A stretch of DNA of 64,000 bases from Prosthecobacter dejongeii (GCF_014203045.1 NZ_JACHIF010000010.1:186001-250000), one strand, 5' to 3'. Shown: positions 55,109 through 63,351, numbered from the stretch's first letter. Notes: a model not told the origin generated them from the letters alone. Program-made: numbers and translations.

Positions 55109-56911
55109 GTGTCCTCGACGGTGACTCCAGCACGCAAGCCCTCAGCCGCCCTGACTCGGACGGAGTTCGTCCAGCAGTCTCAGGCCATCTTGGCTGAGGC
55201 AGATCCGAATTTGATCAAGAAAAGCATCGCTGTGCTTTCCACCTTCACGGTGGACTTGATGAAACCCTGCTTGGTCGTTGAAGCGGCCGCGCAAGGATTC
55301 TTGCTGGATCTATGGCTAGCTCCGTTTGGCCAGATCGAGCAACAAGCCTGCGATCCCTCCAGCCTGCTTTATCAGGCCCAGCCAGACGTGGTACTCATCC
55401 TGCCACGGATTGAAGATTGGGTCCCTGAAGCGGGGTATCATTTCATCAGCCTTTCACCCGAGGATCAAGAGGCACTGAAGACACGTGCCATTTCCAGGCT
55501 CCAACAGGTTGCAGAAGAGATCCGCTCGCGGACACAAGCCACCGTGCTGATGGCGAACTTCGCCCCCCTGCCCTGGCTGGCCGCTGGCATGGCAGACTCC
55601 ACTTTGGCCACGTCCCAGATCAGCTTCATTCAAAGCCTGAATGATGCCCTCGCCGCAGTCTGCGGCCGCCTTCCCGGCACGGCGATCCTGGATGCCGCAC
55701 GAGCAGCAGCGGAGGTGGGGATGCGCCACTGGAATGATGAGCGCATGACTTACCTGGCCAAGGCCCCGCTGAGCCTGGAAGCCATGAGCGCCCTAGCTGC
55801 GGCTTTTGCGCGCAGGCTACGCTCCCTCACGGTCACTCCGAAAAAATGCCTGGTGCTAGATTTAGACAACACCCTCTGGGGAGGCGTGCTGGGAGAGGCG
55901 GGACTGGAGGGGATCGCCTTAGGACCTGACTATCCAGGCAATGTGTTTGTGGATTTCCATAAACGCATCCTGGCCCTTCGCGACGCAGGCGTGTTACTGG
56001 CCGTTGCCAGCAAGAACAATGAGGTGGATGCCGTCCAAGCACTGGATCACCACCCGGCCTCCCTACTGCGTCGGCGGCACTTTTCAGCCTTTGAGGCTCA
56101 CTGGGAAGACAAGGCCACTAGCCTGCGACGCATCGCCAGTCACCTTAACATTGGCACAGACGCCCTCGTCTTTTTCGATGACAACCCGACCGAACGAGAA
56201 TGGGTGCGGGGGCAATTGCCCGAGGTCACCGTCATTGAGGCCCCAGCAAGCCCGCTCGGTTATGCCAAAGCGCTGGCTGAATGCGGCTGCTTTGACTTTG
56301 CCGCCCTGGTGAAGGAAGACCTCCTGCGCGCAGGATTGTATGAGCAGGAAGCTCTACGCAAGGAAATGCATACCCAAGCCACCTCCTTGGACGACTTCCT
56401 AGCCGGGCTCGAAATGAAAATGACCGCTGGGCTGGCCGATGAAACCGTGCTGCCCCGCATCGTCCAACTGCTCGGCAAAACGAATCAGTTTAACCTGACC
56501 ACCCGCCGCCACTCAGCCGCAGATCTGCAAGCGATGATGGATGGCGGGGCCCAAGTCCTCTGGTTCCGCGTGCAGGACAAATTCGGTGACAATGGCGTCG
56601 TTGGCATCCTCATCGCCACACCATCAGAAGAAAGTGGTGCTTGGTATCTGGATACCTTCCTCATGAGCTGTCGCGTCATTGGGCGAAAGGTGGAAACTGC
56701 CATGCTGGCCATCCTGGAAAAGCTACTCGCCAGCAAAGGCGCAACCACCTTGACCGCAGATTTTTTCCCTACGGCCAAAAACCAACCTGCGGCACTGTTT
56801 CTTCCTAACCACGGGTTTGAAAACAATGGCAAACAATGGATTTTACCGTTGGCAAAGCCGCGTCCTCTCCCTGACTGTCTTTCTCCTGAAGGTATTTTCA
56901 CCCAGTTATGA
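55109..56911 (+). CDS. FkbH-like HAD-IIIC family protein
   Basis: A 600-residue protein of the FkbH family, which dephosphorylates 1,3-bisphosphoglycerate and loads the glyceryl group on an acyl carrier protein thiol. The N-terminal half (about 50-230) is a GDSL/SGNH-like domain (DVVLILPRIEDW). The HAD phosphatase core begins at about 250 with the nucleophile motif VLDLDNTLWGGVLGE and ends with FFDDNPTEREWV. A C-terminal acetyltransferase-like domain (FRVQDKFGDNGVVGIL, LMSCRVIGRKVETAML) completes the usual FkbH layout. Start is GTG at 55109. Its stop codon overlaps the ACP start as ATGA, indicating coupled synthesis. Confidence 0.92.
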   Translation: MSSTVTPARKPSAALTRTEFVQQSQAILAEADPNLIKKSIAVLSTFTVDLMKPCLVVEAAAQGFLLDLWLAPFGQIEQQACDPSSLLYQAQPDVVLILPRIEDWVPEAGYHFISLSPEDQEALKTRAISRLQQVAEEIRSRTQATVLMANFAPLPWLAAGMADSTLATSQISFIQSLNDALAAVCGRLPGTAILDAARAAAEVGMRHWNDERMTYLAKAPLSLEAMSALAAAFARRLRSLTVTPKKCLVLDLDNTLWGGVLGEAGLEGIALGPDYPGNVFVDFHKRILALRDAGVLLAVASKNNEVDAVQALDHHPASLLRRRHFSAFEAHWEDKATSLRRIASHLNIGTDALVFFDDNPTEREWVRGQLPEVTVIEAPASPLGYAKALAECGCFDFAALVKEDLLRAGLYEQEALRKEMHTQATSLDDFLAGLEMKMTAGLADETVLPRIVQLLGKTNQFNLTTRRHSAADLQAMMDGGAQVLWFRVQDKFGDNGVVGILIATPSEESGAWYLDTFLMSCRVIGRKVETAMLAILEKLLASKGATTLTADFFPTAKNQPAALFLPNHGFENNGKQWILPLAKPRPLPDCLSPEGIFTQL

Positions 56912-57147
56912 CTCCCGAACAGACTCAAAAACTCCACTCCGTACTCTCCGCCTTGCTCAATGTTCCCGCGAGCGAAATCAACGATGACCTCAGCCCCGAC
57001 GTCCTGCCCGCTTGGGATTCTGTGACCCACCTGAGCCTCGTCATGGCGGTGGAAGAGACCTTCAATGTCTCCTTTACTCCCGAAGAGACGCTGGACATGA
57101 CCTCAGTGAAACTCATTCGCCTCATGCTTGAAGAAAAGGGCATCTAA
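56908..57147 (+). CDS. Acyl carrier protein
   Basis: A 79-residue four-helix carrier. The phosphopantetheine-attachment serine is Ser38 in PAWDSVTHLSLVMAVEETF; the length and flanking acidic helix II fit type II ACPs. The WDS motif rather than DSL of fatty-acid ACPs is common in carriers that work with FkbH. It starts inside the FkbH stop codon (ATGA overlap), so it is the likely acceptor of the glyceryl group. No dedicated phosphopantetheinyl transferase is in the window. It is followed by a 101-base gap before the acyltransferase gene. Confidence 0.93.
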   Translation: MTPEQTQKLHSVLSALLNVPASEINDDLSPDVLPAWDSVTHLSLVMAVEETFNVSFTPEETLDMTSVKLIRLMLEEKGI

Positions 57148-57248
57148 GCTGTCAGTTTAGACATTTTTCGACAAAACCGTTTGTGGAATGATGTTGCAAA
57201 GCGCAGGGAATCGTCGCTCAAAATGCTTACCCCTTTCTCAGCGGCCTC

Positions 57249-57848
57249 ATGAACGACCAGGATCTGTCTCTCGCTAAAACACTAGGAGAACTGCGCACGC
57301 TTTTATTCTGCGATCTCTTCCGCCAGGATGGAAAGGGCGGATGGGGCCACTTCATGTTCCATTTTTTCCGAAACCCAGGCTACCGTTACGTTGCTTTGTT
57401 TCGGATTTGTCAGTTCCTGCGTCAGTCGAAACTGCGCAAGTTTACGCTCTACTTCCCGATGCTCTACTGGTTTCAGCGCGTGAGCACCATCTATGGAGTG
57501 CGCGTGCCACTGACTTGCCGCATTGGCCCAGGGTTTTACTTGGCGCACTGGGGCTGTATATGGGTGAATCCTGGGGTCACGGTGGGCAAAAATTTGACAC
57601 TGACGCAAGGCGTAACATTGGGCCGGGCCAGCCGTGGTCCCACCTCAGGGGTGCCTACCCTGGGCGACAATGTTTATGTCGGTCCTGGGGCCTGCGTTTC
57701 TGGCACCGTCAAGATTGGCAATCATGCTTTGATTTCCGCCAACTCTGTCGTTCTCCAGGATGTTCCTGAAAATGGCGTGGTTATCGGGGTGCCCGCCCGC
57801 TTATTTTCCACCAGCGGCTCAGAGAGCTACGTTACCAACACTATCTAG
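57249..57848 (+). CDS. Hexapeptide-repeat acyltransferase, serine acetyltransferase-like
   Basis: A 199-residue left-handed beta-helix acyltransferase. Hexapeptide turns are visible from about residue 85: IGPGFYLAHWGCIWVNPGVTVGKN, LTLTQGVTLG, LGDNVYVGPGACVSGTVKIGNHALISANSVVLQDVPENGVVIGVPA. The catalytic His is in FYLAHWG, as in CysE. The helical N-terminal domain (about 20-75) contains HFFRNPGYRYVALFRICQFL, typical of this subgroup. Serine acetyltransferase activity is possible, but the context (FkbH, ACP, MaoC/SDR) suggests acylation of a sugar or the pathway product. It follows the ACP gene by 101 bases. Confidence 0.88.
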   Translation: MNDQDLSLAKTLGELRTLLFCDLFRQDGKGGWGHFMFHFFRNPGYRYVALFRICQFLRQSKLRKFTLYFPMLYWFQRVSTIYGVRVPLTCRIGPGFYLAHWGCIWVNPGVTVGKNLTLTQGVTLGRASRGPTSGVPTLGDNVYVGPGACVSGTVKIGNHALISANSVVLQDVPENGVVIGVPARLFSTSGSESYVTNTI

Positions 57849-57916
57849 ACCGGAGACAGGATTGTGCTTTGTTTGCAGCCACACCTGAGTCCCTAAAAAA
57901 TCGCTCACTTTCCCCT

Positions 57917-59092
57917 ATGATCGAGGCTTTCAAGCAAGGAATGGTTTTCAGTGAAGAGGTCCACCTCTCTCCTGAATTTGTGGAACGCTTTGCCGAGTTT
58001 TCAGGGGATCGCAATCCAGTCCACCTCAAGACGGATGCTGCACGCGGTTTTGGTTACGCGCGCCCGATCGCTCACGGGGCGATCCAGACGGCCATCGTTT
58101 CCCGCCTCATTGGTATGAAGGTCCCCGGCCCAGGCGCGGTGTGGATGAGCCAGTCCATGGAGTGGACCAAGCCGATTTTCGTCGGTGAAACCGTGCGGAT
58201 CGAGGCAGAGATCATGGAAGTCTCCACAGGTGCCTCCGTGCTGCATCTGGCGCTTCGCGGTTTTAATAAACAGTCTGAGCCTGTGATGACAGGCCAAGCC
58301 AAGGTCAAAATGGCCACCAGTCTCGCGGTGGTAGAGGCTACGCCCAAACAAACAGAGACGCGCGTGGCTCTGGTCACGGGTGGTTCACGTGGTATCGGGG
58401 CTGCCACCGCTATCGCTCTGGCTGAGGCAGGCTTTCACGTGGCCATCAGCTACCATTCCAATCAGGCCGCCGCCGAGGAAATTTCTCACAGCATTCGAGA
58501 GAAAGAAGTGCGCTGCCAAGCTTACAGCATTGACCTCTCCAAAGAAGACGCAGCAGAAGAACTCACGAAGAGAGTCATTCGCGATTTCGGGAGTGTGGAT
58601 GTCATTGTCCACTGCGCCAGCCAGCCGCTGAAAAACCTCAGTGTACAAGAACTTTCCCCCACTGATTATCGCGACTGCTGGCGGGTGCATGTGGGGGCTG
58701 CGACAGCCTTGGTGAAAGCGGCGGCCCCGGGCATGATCGAGCGCCGATTTGGTCGCTTCATCTTCCTTGGCACCTCTTACCTCTTTGGCCCACCGCCGGC
58801 GAAACTGGCCGCTTATGTCAGTGCCAAGCAGGCGCTGTGGGGAGCGGTGCGCTGCATGGCCCAGGAACTCGGGCCGCAACAGATCACCACAAACATGATC
58901 TCCCCCGGCATGACAGTCACGGAACTGACGGACAATGTCCCTGCGCGTCTGAAAGAGGCCGAGGCCCGCAAGGTGCCGCTGCGTCGCTTGGCCGTGCCGG
59001 AAGACGTTGCCTCCGTAGTCGCCTTTCTCGCCAGCGATGCTTCCGCCTACATGAACGGCCAAAACATCCCGCTAACGGGTGGACCAGTTTAA
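57917..59092 (+). CDS. MaoC-like hydratase fused to SDR
   Basis: A 391-residue fusion. The N-terminal hot-dog domain (about 1-150) has the MaoC/R-hydratase active site FSGDRNPVHLKTDAARGFG (Asp31 and His36) and APIAHGAIQTA-like helix. The C-terminal SDR (about 165-391) has VTGGSRGIGAATAIAL, the VHCAS variant of NNAG, SYLFGPPPAKLAAYVSAKQAL with Tyr and Lys, and the terminal NGQNIPLTGG. Together they would hydrate an enoyl-thioester and reduce or oxidise at C3. ATG 57917 is chosen over the TTG at 57869; the leader is TTTCCCCT. It probably acts on the ACP-bound product of the cassette. Confidence 0.88.
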   Translation: MIEAFKQGMVFSEEVHLSPEFVERFAEFSGDRNPVHLKTDAARGFGYARPIAHGAIQTAIVSRLIGMKVPGPGAVWMSQSMEWTKPIFVGETVRIEAEIMEVSTGASVLHLALRGFNKQSEPVMTGQAKVKMATSLAVVEATPKQTETRVALVTGGSRGIGAATAIALAEAGFHVAISYHSNQAAAEEISHSIREKEVRCQAYSIDLSKEDAAEELTKRVIRDFGSVDVIVHCASQPLKNLSVQELSPTDYRDCWRVHVGAATALVKAAAPGMIERRFGRFIFLGTSYLFGPPPAKLAAYVSAKQALWGAVRCMAQELGPQQITTNMISPGMTVTELTDNVPARLKEAEARKVPLRRLAVPEDVASVVAFLASDASAYMNGQNIPLTGGPV

Positions 59093-59124
59093 AAGGCCTC
59101 AGACGCTCATCCGAAGCCTGACAC

Positions 59125-59159
59125 AAAAAAACCTCAAACACGCGAACGTGTTTGAGGTT
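59125..59159. terminator. Bidirectional terminator between the SDR fusion and hpf
   Basis: A 13-bp stem (AACCTCAAACACG 59130-59142, CGTGTTTGAGGTT 59147-59159) with a CGAA tetraloop. On the minus strand it is followed by TTTTTT (plus-strand A run at 59125-59131), so it serves hpf well. It also lies 38 bases beyond the MaoC/SDR stop codon. Confidence 0.9.
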
Positions 59160-59183
59160 CTGGGAAAGACTCAATCGTGAAGA

Positions 59184-59780
59184 TTAAGCAGCCGCAGCAG
59201 CCTTGTCTTCAGGCTCGATCAGGCCGTATTCACCATCCTTACGGCGGAACATGATGGCCAGTTTGTGAGTCGTCTGGTTGTGGAAGACCACGAACGGACG
59301 ATCATTGATTTCGAGGTCCATGATGGCTTCATCTGGGTAGAGCGGGCGCACCTTGTACTGCTCCTGGTGAACGTAGGCGTGCTCGACGGTTTCGACTTCG
59401 CTGTGAAGGTCGTCGGCGTGGAAAACCTTCTGCTCCAGGTGACGGATGCTGCCATCCTTGCGAGGGCGGTGACTCTTCAGGAGGCGAGTCTTAAACTTGC
59501 GCATCCGGCGCGCGATCTTGGAGATGGACTCGTCGATCGAGGCATAGATGTCTTCTGTGGTGCTCTTGACTTCGATATGGATGTGGTCAGCGCAGAACAG
59601 GATGATTTCAGCGATCTGACGGTGGTGCTCCACATCCAGAATGATTTTCGCTTCAATGATTCGCGGGTAGTCCAAGTGGAGGCTCTCGATCTTCTTATGA
59701 GAGTATTCACGGATGGCATCTGTGATCTCGATATGACGGCCAGTGATGACGATCGGCAGGTTCACGTTATGTTTTTGCAT
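59184..59780 (-). CDS. hpf: Ribosome hibernation promoting factor, long form
   Basis: Binds the 30S decoding centre and dimerises ribosomes into inactive 100S particles. The 198-residue protein has the N-terminal RaiA/HPF fold (VITGRHIEITDAIREYSHKK, YASIDESISKIARRMRKFK) and the C-terminal dimerisation domain of long HPF (VRPLYPDEAIMDLEINDRPF, VFHNQTTHKLAIMFRRKDGE). It has an unusually good ribosome binding site for this window (AGGAGG, 9 bases from ATG). It is the last gene of the kdsA-lptC-lptA-lptB run, 53 bases after lptB, echoing the position of hpf in the enterobacterial lpt-rpoN cluster. Confidence 0.94.
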   Translation of the reverse strand: MQKHNVNLPIVITGRHIEITDAIREYSHKKIESLHLDYPRIIEAKIILDVEHHRQIAEIILFCADHIHIEVKSTTEDIYASIDESISKIARRMRKFKTRLLKSHRPRKDGSIRHLEQKVFHADDLHSEVETVEHAYVHQEQYKVRPLYPDEAIMDLEINDRPFVVFHNQTTHKLAIMFRRKDGEYGLIEPEDKAAAAA

Positions 59781-59789
59781 GGTATGTAT

Positions 59790-59795
59790 CCTCCT
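59790..59795 (-). promoter_or_regulatory. Strong Shine-Dalgarno of hpf
   Basis: AGGAGG on the minus strand, 9 bases upstream of the hpf ATG. It stands out because nearly every other gene in the window lacks a Shine-Dalgarno sequence. Confidence 0.85.
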
Positions 59796-59833
59796 GTATT
59801 GGGGTTGGTTGAAATAGCTTGGGGGAAAGGGTA

Positions 59834-60670
59834 TTACATCGTGAAGTCTTCGCCCAAATAAAGGCGGCGGGCTTCAGGATCGTTGACGAGGAAGTCTTTG
59901 GTTCCATGGCGTCTCACTTGACCTTCGTAAATGAGGTACGCACGGTCCACAATGTTCAGCGTTTCGCGTACATTGTGATCGGTGATCAGGATGGCTAGGC
60001 CTGCACGACGAAGCATGCGGATGATGTCCTGGATCTCGCTGACGGCGATGGGGTCCACGCCGCTGAAAGGCTCATCCAGCATGAGCAACTTCGGCTCTGT
60101 GACGAGGCTGCGGGCGATGGTAAGACGGCGTTTTTCACCCCCGGAAAGGGTGAGGGCCAAATTGTCTGCCACATGGTCAATGCCGAACTTTTCCATGAGC
60201 TGCTGGCACTGCTCTTCGCGCTCTTTTTTCGTGTAACTCTGCGTCTCCATCACCGCCAGGATGTTTTCCTTTACGGTGAGACGACGAAAGATGGACTCCT
60301 CCTGCGGCAGGTAACCCATGCCGAGACGCGCGCGCTTAAACATCGGCTGTTCCGTGGCATCATTGCCATCGAACATGACCTTCCCGCCGTTCGGACGAAC
60401 GAGGCCGACGATCATGTAGAACGTGGTGGTCTTGCCAGCCCCGTTCGGGCCCAAGAGGCCGACGATTTCTCCGGCTTTCACTTCGATGTCCACGCCGTTG
60501 ACCACAGCGCGGCCATCATAGACTTTTTTCAGGCCTTCGGTGTGAAGAAGGATGCTGCTTTCATCCTTACCGGCAGCGGAATCCGCGCGGGATTGAGCCG
60601 TCGGTTCGCCCTCCCAGATGGGGGCCGAGTCGGCGGAAGTGCGTGGACGCTTGGTGCGTGCGGCTGACAT
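59834..60670 (-). CDS. lptB: LPS export ABC transporter ATP-binding protein LptB
   Basis: ATPase that powers LPS extraction from the inner membrane with LptFG. A 278-residue ABC protein with Walker A GLLGPNGAGKTTTFYMIVG, Q-loop GMGYLPQEESIF, signature LTLSGGEKRRLTIARSL, Walker B LLMLDEPFSGVDP and H-loop ITDHNVRETL; these match LptB rather than other ABC subunits. About 40 N-terminal residues (basic, Ser/Ala-rich) precede the usual start and are family-atypical. It is part of the kdsA-lptC-lptA-lptB-hpf operon, 17 bases downstream of lptA. LptF/G/D are not in the window. Confidence 0.95.
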   Translation of the reverse strand: MSAARTKRPRTSADSAPIWEGEPTAQSRADSAAGKDESSILLHTEGLKKVYDGRAVVNGVDIEVKAGEIVGLLGPNGAGKTTTFYMIVGLVRPNGGKVMFDGNDATEQPMFKRARLGMGYLPQEESIFRRLTVKENILAVMETQSYTKKEREEQCQQLMEKFGIDHVADNLALTLSGGEKRRLTIARSLVTEPKLLMLDEPFSGVDPIAVSEIQDIIRMLRRAGLAILITDHNVRETLNIVDRAYLIYEGQVRRHGTKDFLVNDPEARRLYLGEDFTM

Positions 60671-60687
60671 GCCAGTGAAGGAAAAAA

Positions 60688-61671
60688 TTACAGGTTATTG
60701 CGTGACGCACCCGCGCCTTCTTCTTCGGACAGGATCACTGTCCGCGTGCGGCGGTTGGAGTTAAAGTTCCCCTTCTCATCGAAGGTCATCACGGTGTCTG
60801 GGGTGATCGCGGTCTGCATCACGTTATCGGTCTGCACTTGCGGGTTGTCGCGCATGGTGATGATGCCCGTCGTGCCATCATAGACGGCATTGCGGCAAAA
60901 GGCGCGCTGGAGTTTGCCTTCAGGATCGGCTTTTTCGATGCGCACCATGGGCCCCGTAGCGATGGCCTTTTTCACTGGGTTATCTTTGCCTGCACCGCCC
61001 CCTTTGGCCAAGATGGCGTCGGATTTCACGGCGGGCTTGGGTTTCGTTTTGTCATCCTTCGCCTGATTCAGGTGCACGGTGAGCTCTTCACACTCGATGT
61101 AAAACTGTGGATGCCGAGCGCGGACATTGCCCGTGTAGATCAGGATGCCTGTCTCGGGATTGAAGACCGAGCTATCGGCCTCAATCACAGCCATGGGGTT
61201 TCGGCCAGCGGCATTGGCCGGTGCTTGATTCAGAGGCTGCAAAAGTTGTGGAACGGGACCTTGAGGAGCCGCAGGGGGTTGATCCGCCGCAGGCACAGCC
61301 GCCGCAGCGGCGGGAGGGGCATCCGTGGCGGGTAAATCACCAGGTGCACCCATCATTTTCTGGGCTTCTGGCAGCAGGGTCTTCGCCGCTGCTTTGGCCG
61401 CTTCCGCTGCCTGGGCTTTCACTTCGGGGGATTGCAGGGCTGCTTTGGCCGCATCGGTGAGATTGCTGGGCAGCTTTCCCATCAGCCCCTTGGCGGTTTC
61501 TTTGGCCTTGTCCAGCTCGCCATTGGACTGGGCTGCGCGCAGCTTTTCGGCGGCGGCTTGGAGCTGCTTTTTCTGATCGCTGGAGGGCGTGGTGAGACGC
61601 GATGCGCCCTGCCCACTGGCAAACTGAACCAGGCCGAGGGCGGCTAGGGCGATGGTGGTGATCGTTCTCAT
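60688..61671 (-). CDS. lptA: LptA/OstA-domain periplasmic protein
   Basis: A 327-residue exported protein. Signal peptide (MRTITTIALAALGLVQFASG) is followed by an Ala/Lys-rich helical region (about 30-110) and a Pro/Ala-rich linker (about 110-160). The C-terminal OstA/LptA beta-jellyroll (about 165-300) includes SVFNPETGILIYTGNVRARHPQFYIECEELTV, and AVYDGTTGIITMRDNPQVQ. The OstA domain bridges LPS across the periplasm. It is nearly twice the length of E. coli LptA because of the long N-terminal insertion. It is the third gene of the LPS operon, beginning 4 bases after the lptC-like stop codon. Confidence 0.85.
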   Translation of the reverse strand: MRTITTIALAALGLVQFASGQGASRLTTPSSDQKKQLQAAAEKLRAAQSNGELDKAKETAKGLMGKLPSNLTDAAKAALQSPEVKAQAAEAAKAAAKTLLPEAQKMMGAPGDLPATDAPPAAAAAVPAADQPPAAPQGPVPQLLQPLNQAPANAAGRNPMAVIEADSSVFNPETGILIYTGNVRARHPQFYIECEELTVHLNQAKDDKTKPKPAVKSDAILAKGGGAGKDNPVKKAIATGPMVRIEKADPEGKLQRAFCRNAVYDGTTGIITMRDNPQVQTDNVMQTAITPDTVMTFDEKGNFNSNRRTRTVILSEEEGAGASRNNL

Positions 61672-61675
61672 AAAA

Positions 61676-62191
61676 TCAGTTGGATGGTTGGCTCCCCTCC
61701 GATTTGCCAGAGACCGCGCCCGTGTCAAAGATCAATGTGCGCACGCGGCCTTTCATGCTGCCGATGGATTGCGTGGTGTCGAAGACCATGCTGTCCCCCT
61801 CCATTTCGAAATCTGTCCGGGCCACCCGGCTGCGCTCGCCACTGCGGAGGATCTTTTCATCCATGTGATAGACGGCGCTTTTCAGGTCCACCCGCATATT
61901 TTCTGCGGGGGTCTTGCCATAAATCTCCACCACCACGCCCTCAGCCCCCAGGCGAGACTCATCCAGGCGGGTCAGTGTTTTCGCGGTTAAAAGCGAGGAT
62001 GCACGCCCCTCATTAAAGGAAGGCACCGTGACGTTTTCATTCACAAATCCCAGCGGGATCATTTTGCCAAAGGCGCTCATGCCGCCTTCAGCGGGGGCCT
62101 CCGTGGTCTGTGCCAGGGCCACTGCTGCGAGGGTCAGCAATCCCAGCCCCACCCAAGGGCGCAGCGTTCTCAGAGTATTGCCTGACCTCAT
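61676..62191 (-). CDS. lptC: LptC-like periplasmic protein
   Basis: A 171-residue exported protein: signal-like LRPWVGLGLLTLAAVALAQ, then a beta-rich domain with VVVEIYGKTPAENMRVDLKSAVYHMDEKILRSGERSRVARTDFEMEGDSMVFDTTQ, matching the LptC/OstA-like fold in which a fragment of jellyroll passes LPS from LptFG to LptA. The assignment rests on fold-like motifs and position between kdsA and lptA, since LptC sequences are poorly conserved. Its start overlaps almost with the kdsA stop (1-base gap) and it has GGAGG 9 bases before the ATG. Confidence 0.72.
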   Translation of the reverse strand: MRSGNTLRTLRPWVGLGLLTLAAVALAQTTEAPAEGGMSAFGKMIPLGFVNENVTVPSFNEGRASSLLTAKTLTRLDESRLGAEGVVVEIYGKTPAENMRVDLKSAVYHMDEKILRSGERSRVARTDFEMEGDSMVFDTTQSIGSMKGRVRTLIFDTGAVSGKSEGSQPSN

Positions 62192-62192
62192 G

Positions 62193-63023
62193 TTAAGAAT
62201 CCTCCGTCACCAGACTGTGAATCCGCCGCAGTTTCTCCACCACATGGGCGATGTCTGACATGGGCACCTGATTCGGCCCATCGGACAGCGCCTTGGCCGG
62301 ATTTGGATGCGTTTCCATGAAAACACCGTCGCAACCTGCCGCTACGGCTGCCCGGGCTAAAACCGGGGCTAGCTTGCCATCGCCACCCGTGGTGGTACCA
62401 AGCCCACCCGGACGTTGGACGGAATGAGTCGCGTCAAAAATGACCCGATAGCCCAGCTCCCGCATCCAGTATAGCGACCTCATATCCGTTACCAAGTTTT
62501 GATAACCAAAGGTCGTGCCGCGTTCAGTAAAAAGAAAGTTTTCGCAGCCCACGCTGACGAGTTTTTCAGCGATGTTTTTCACATCCCAGGGGGCCATGAA
62601 CTGGCCCTTCTTCACATTCACCGCGCGCCCGGTCTCACCGGCGGTGAGGATGAGGTCCGTCTGGCGACTGAGAAAGGCCGGAATTTGCAGCAGATCAATG
62701 TGCTCGGCGGCGATCTTTGCCTCCTCAGGCGAATGCACGTCTGTGGTCACAGGCACGCCCAGCTTTGCGCCGATCTCGGCCAGGATGCGGCAGCCTTTTT
62801 CCACGCCCAGACCACGATACGAACTGATGGCGCTGCGATTCGCCTTGTCATAGGAGGCCTTAAAGACCCATTTCAGGCGCAGGCTGTTGGCGATGGCCCC
62901 CAGCTTCTCGGCCACATCCCAAATGAATTCCTCACTCTCGATGACACAGGGACCGAGAATGAACAACGGCTGCGTGCCATCCACCGGCACGGAACCCACC
63001 TTAACAACAGGGAGAGAGAGCAT
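62193..63023 (-). CDS. kdsA: 3-deoxy-8-phosphooctulonate synthase
   Basis: KDO-8-phosphate synthase condenses phosphoenolpyruvate with arabinose-5-phosphate, feeding the KDO of LPS inner core. A 276-residue TIM-barrel with the family motifs FILGPCVIESEE, FKASYDKANRSAISSYRGLG, TDVHSPEEA, FLSRQTDLI, NVKKGQFMAPWD, FGYQNLVTDMRSL, FDATHSVQRPGGLG and DGVFMETHPNP. The metal/Cys11-type site is LGPCVIES, where the cysteine indicates the metallo form. It heads the LPS operon and is followed by lptC with a 1-base gap. The promoter is probably in 63024-63351. Confidence 0.96.
   Translation of the reverse strand: MLSLPVVKVGSVPVDGTQPLFILGPCVIESEEFIWDVAEKLGAIANSLRLKWVFKASYDKANRSAISSYRGLGVEKGCRILAEIGAKLGVPVTTDVHSPEEAKIAAEHIDLLQIPAFLSRQTDLILTAGETGRAVNVKKGQFMAPWDVKNIAEKLVSVGCENFLFTERGTTFGYQNLVTDMRSLYWMRELGYRVIFDATHSVQRPGGLGTTTGGDGKLAPVLARAAVAAGCDGVFMETHPNPAKALSDGPNQVPMSDIAHVVEKLRRIHSLVTEDS
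62201..62205 (-). promoter_or_regulatory. Ribosome binding site of lptC inside kdsA
   Basis: GGAGG on the minus strand, overlapping the last codons of kdsA and 9 bases before the lptC ATG; it supports the chosen start and translational coupling. Confidence 0.75.
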
Positions 63024-63351
63024 GAGAGATCAAAAAAAGCCGCCCAGCAGCAGTACACCGCCGCGCGATGACCAGGATAGCGAGGCCCGCCAGTTCTGAC
63101 AACAAGCAAGTGCAGCAAGTGTGAAGGGCAGGCCTAGGATCTATTTCTGATCGCTCCCTTGCTGTTTCCCATGCAGGCTGGTTGCATGTCACCTTATTAT
63201 CAGACTCTGCGGAGAGCGTTGGGGCAGGAGCTTTTAATGAAGGAACAAGACTCTTGAACACATGGGTGTTCATAGGACTATACGGTCACGGCACCTCATG
63301 CGTTTGAATACCGTGGAACAGCAAGGCTAGTCGTTGTTGCTAACGCTTATT
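63024..63351. other. Gene-free region upstream of kdsA
   Basis: No gene is supported here. A 90-codon open frame on the minus strand (63001-63273) overlaps the kdsA start and shows no family motifs. No clear terminator or promoter motif was found, although the kdsA operon promoter must lie here. Confidence 0.5.

Noticed and set aside
57184-57198. Sigma-54-like TGGAATGATGTTGCA before the hexapeptide acyltransferase gene
   Set aside because: GG and GC are separated by 9 bases rather than 10 and the -24 box is poor, so it is likely chance.
63001-63273. A 90-codon minus-strand ORF upstream of kdsA
   Set aside because: It overlaps the kdsA start, has no family motif and an implausible composition.
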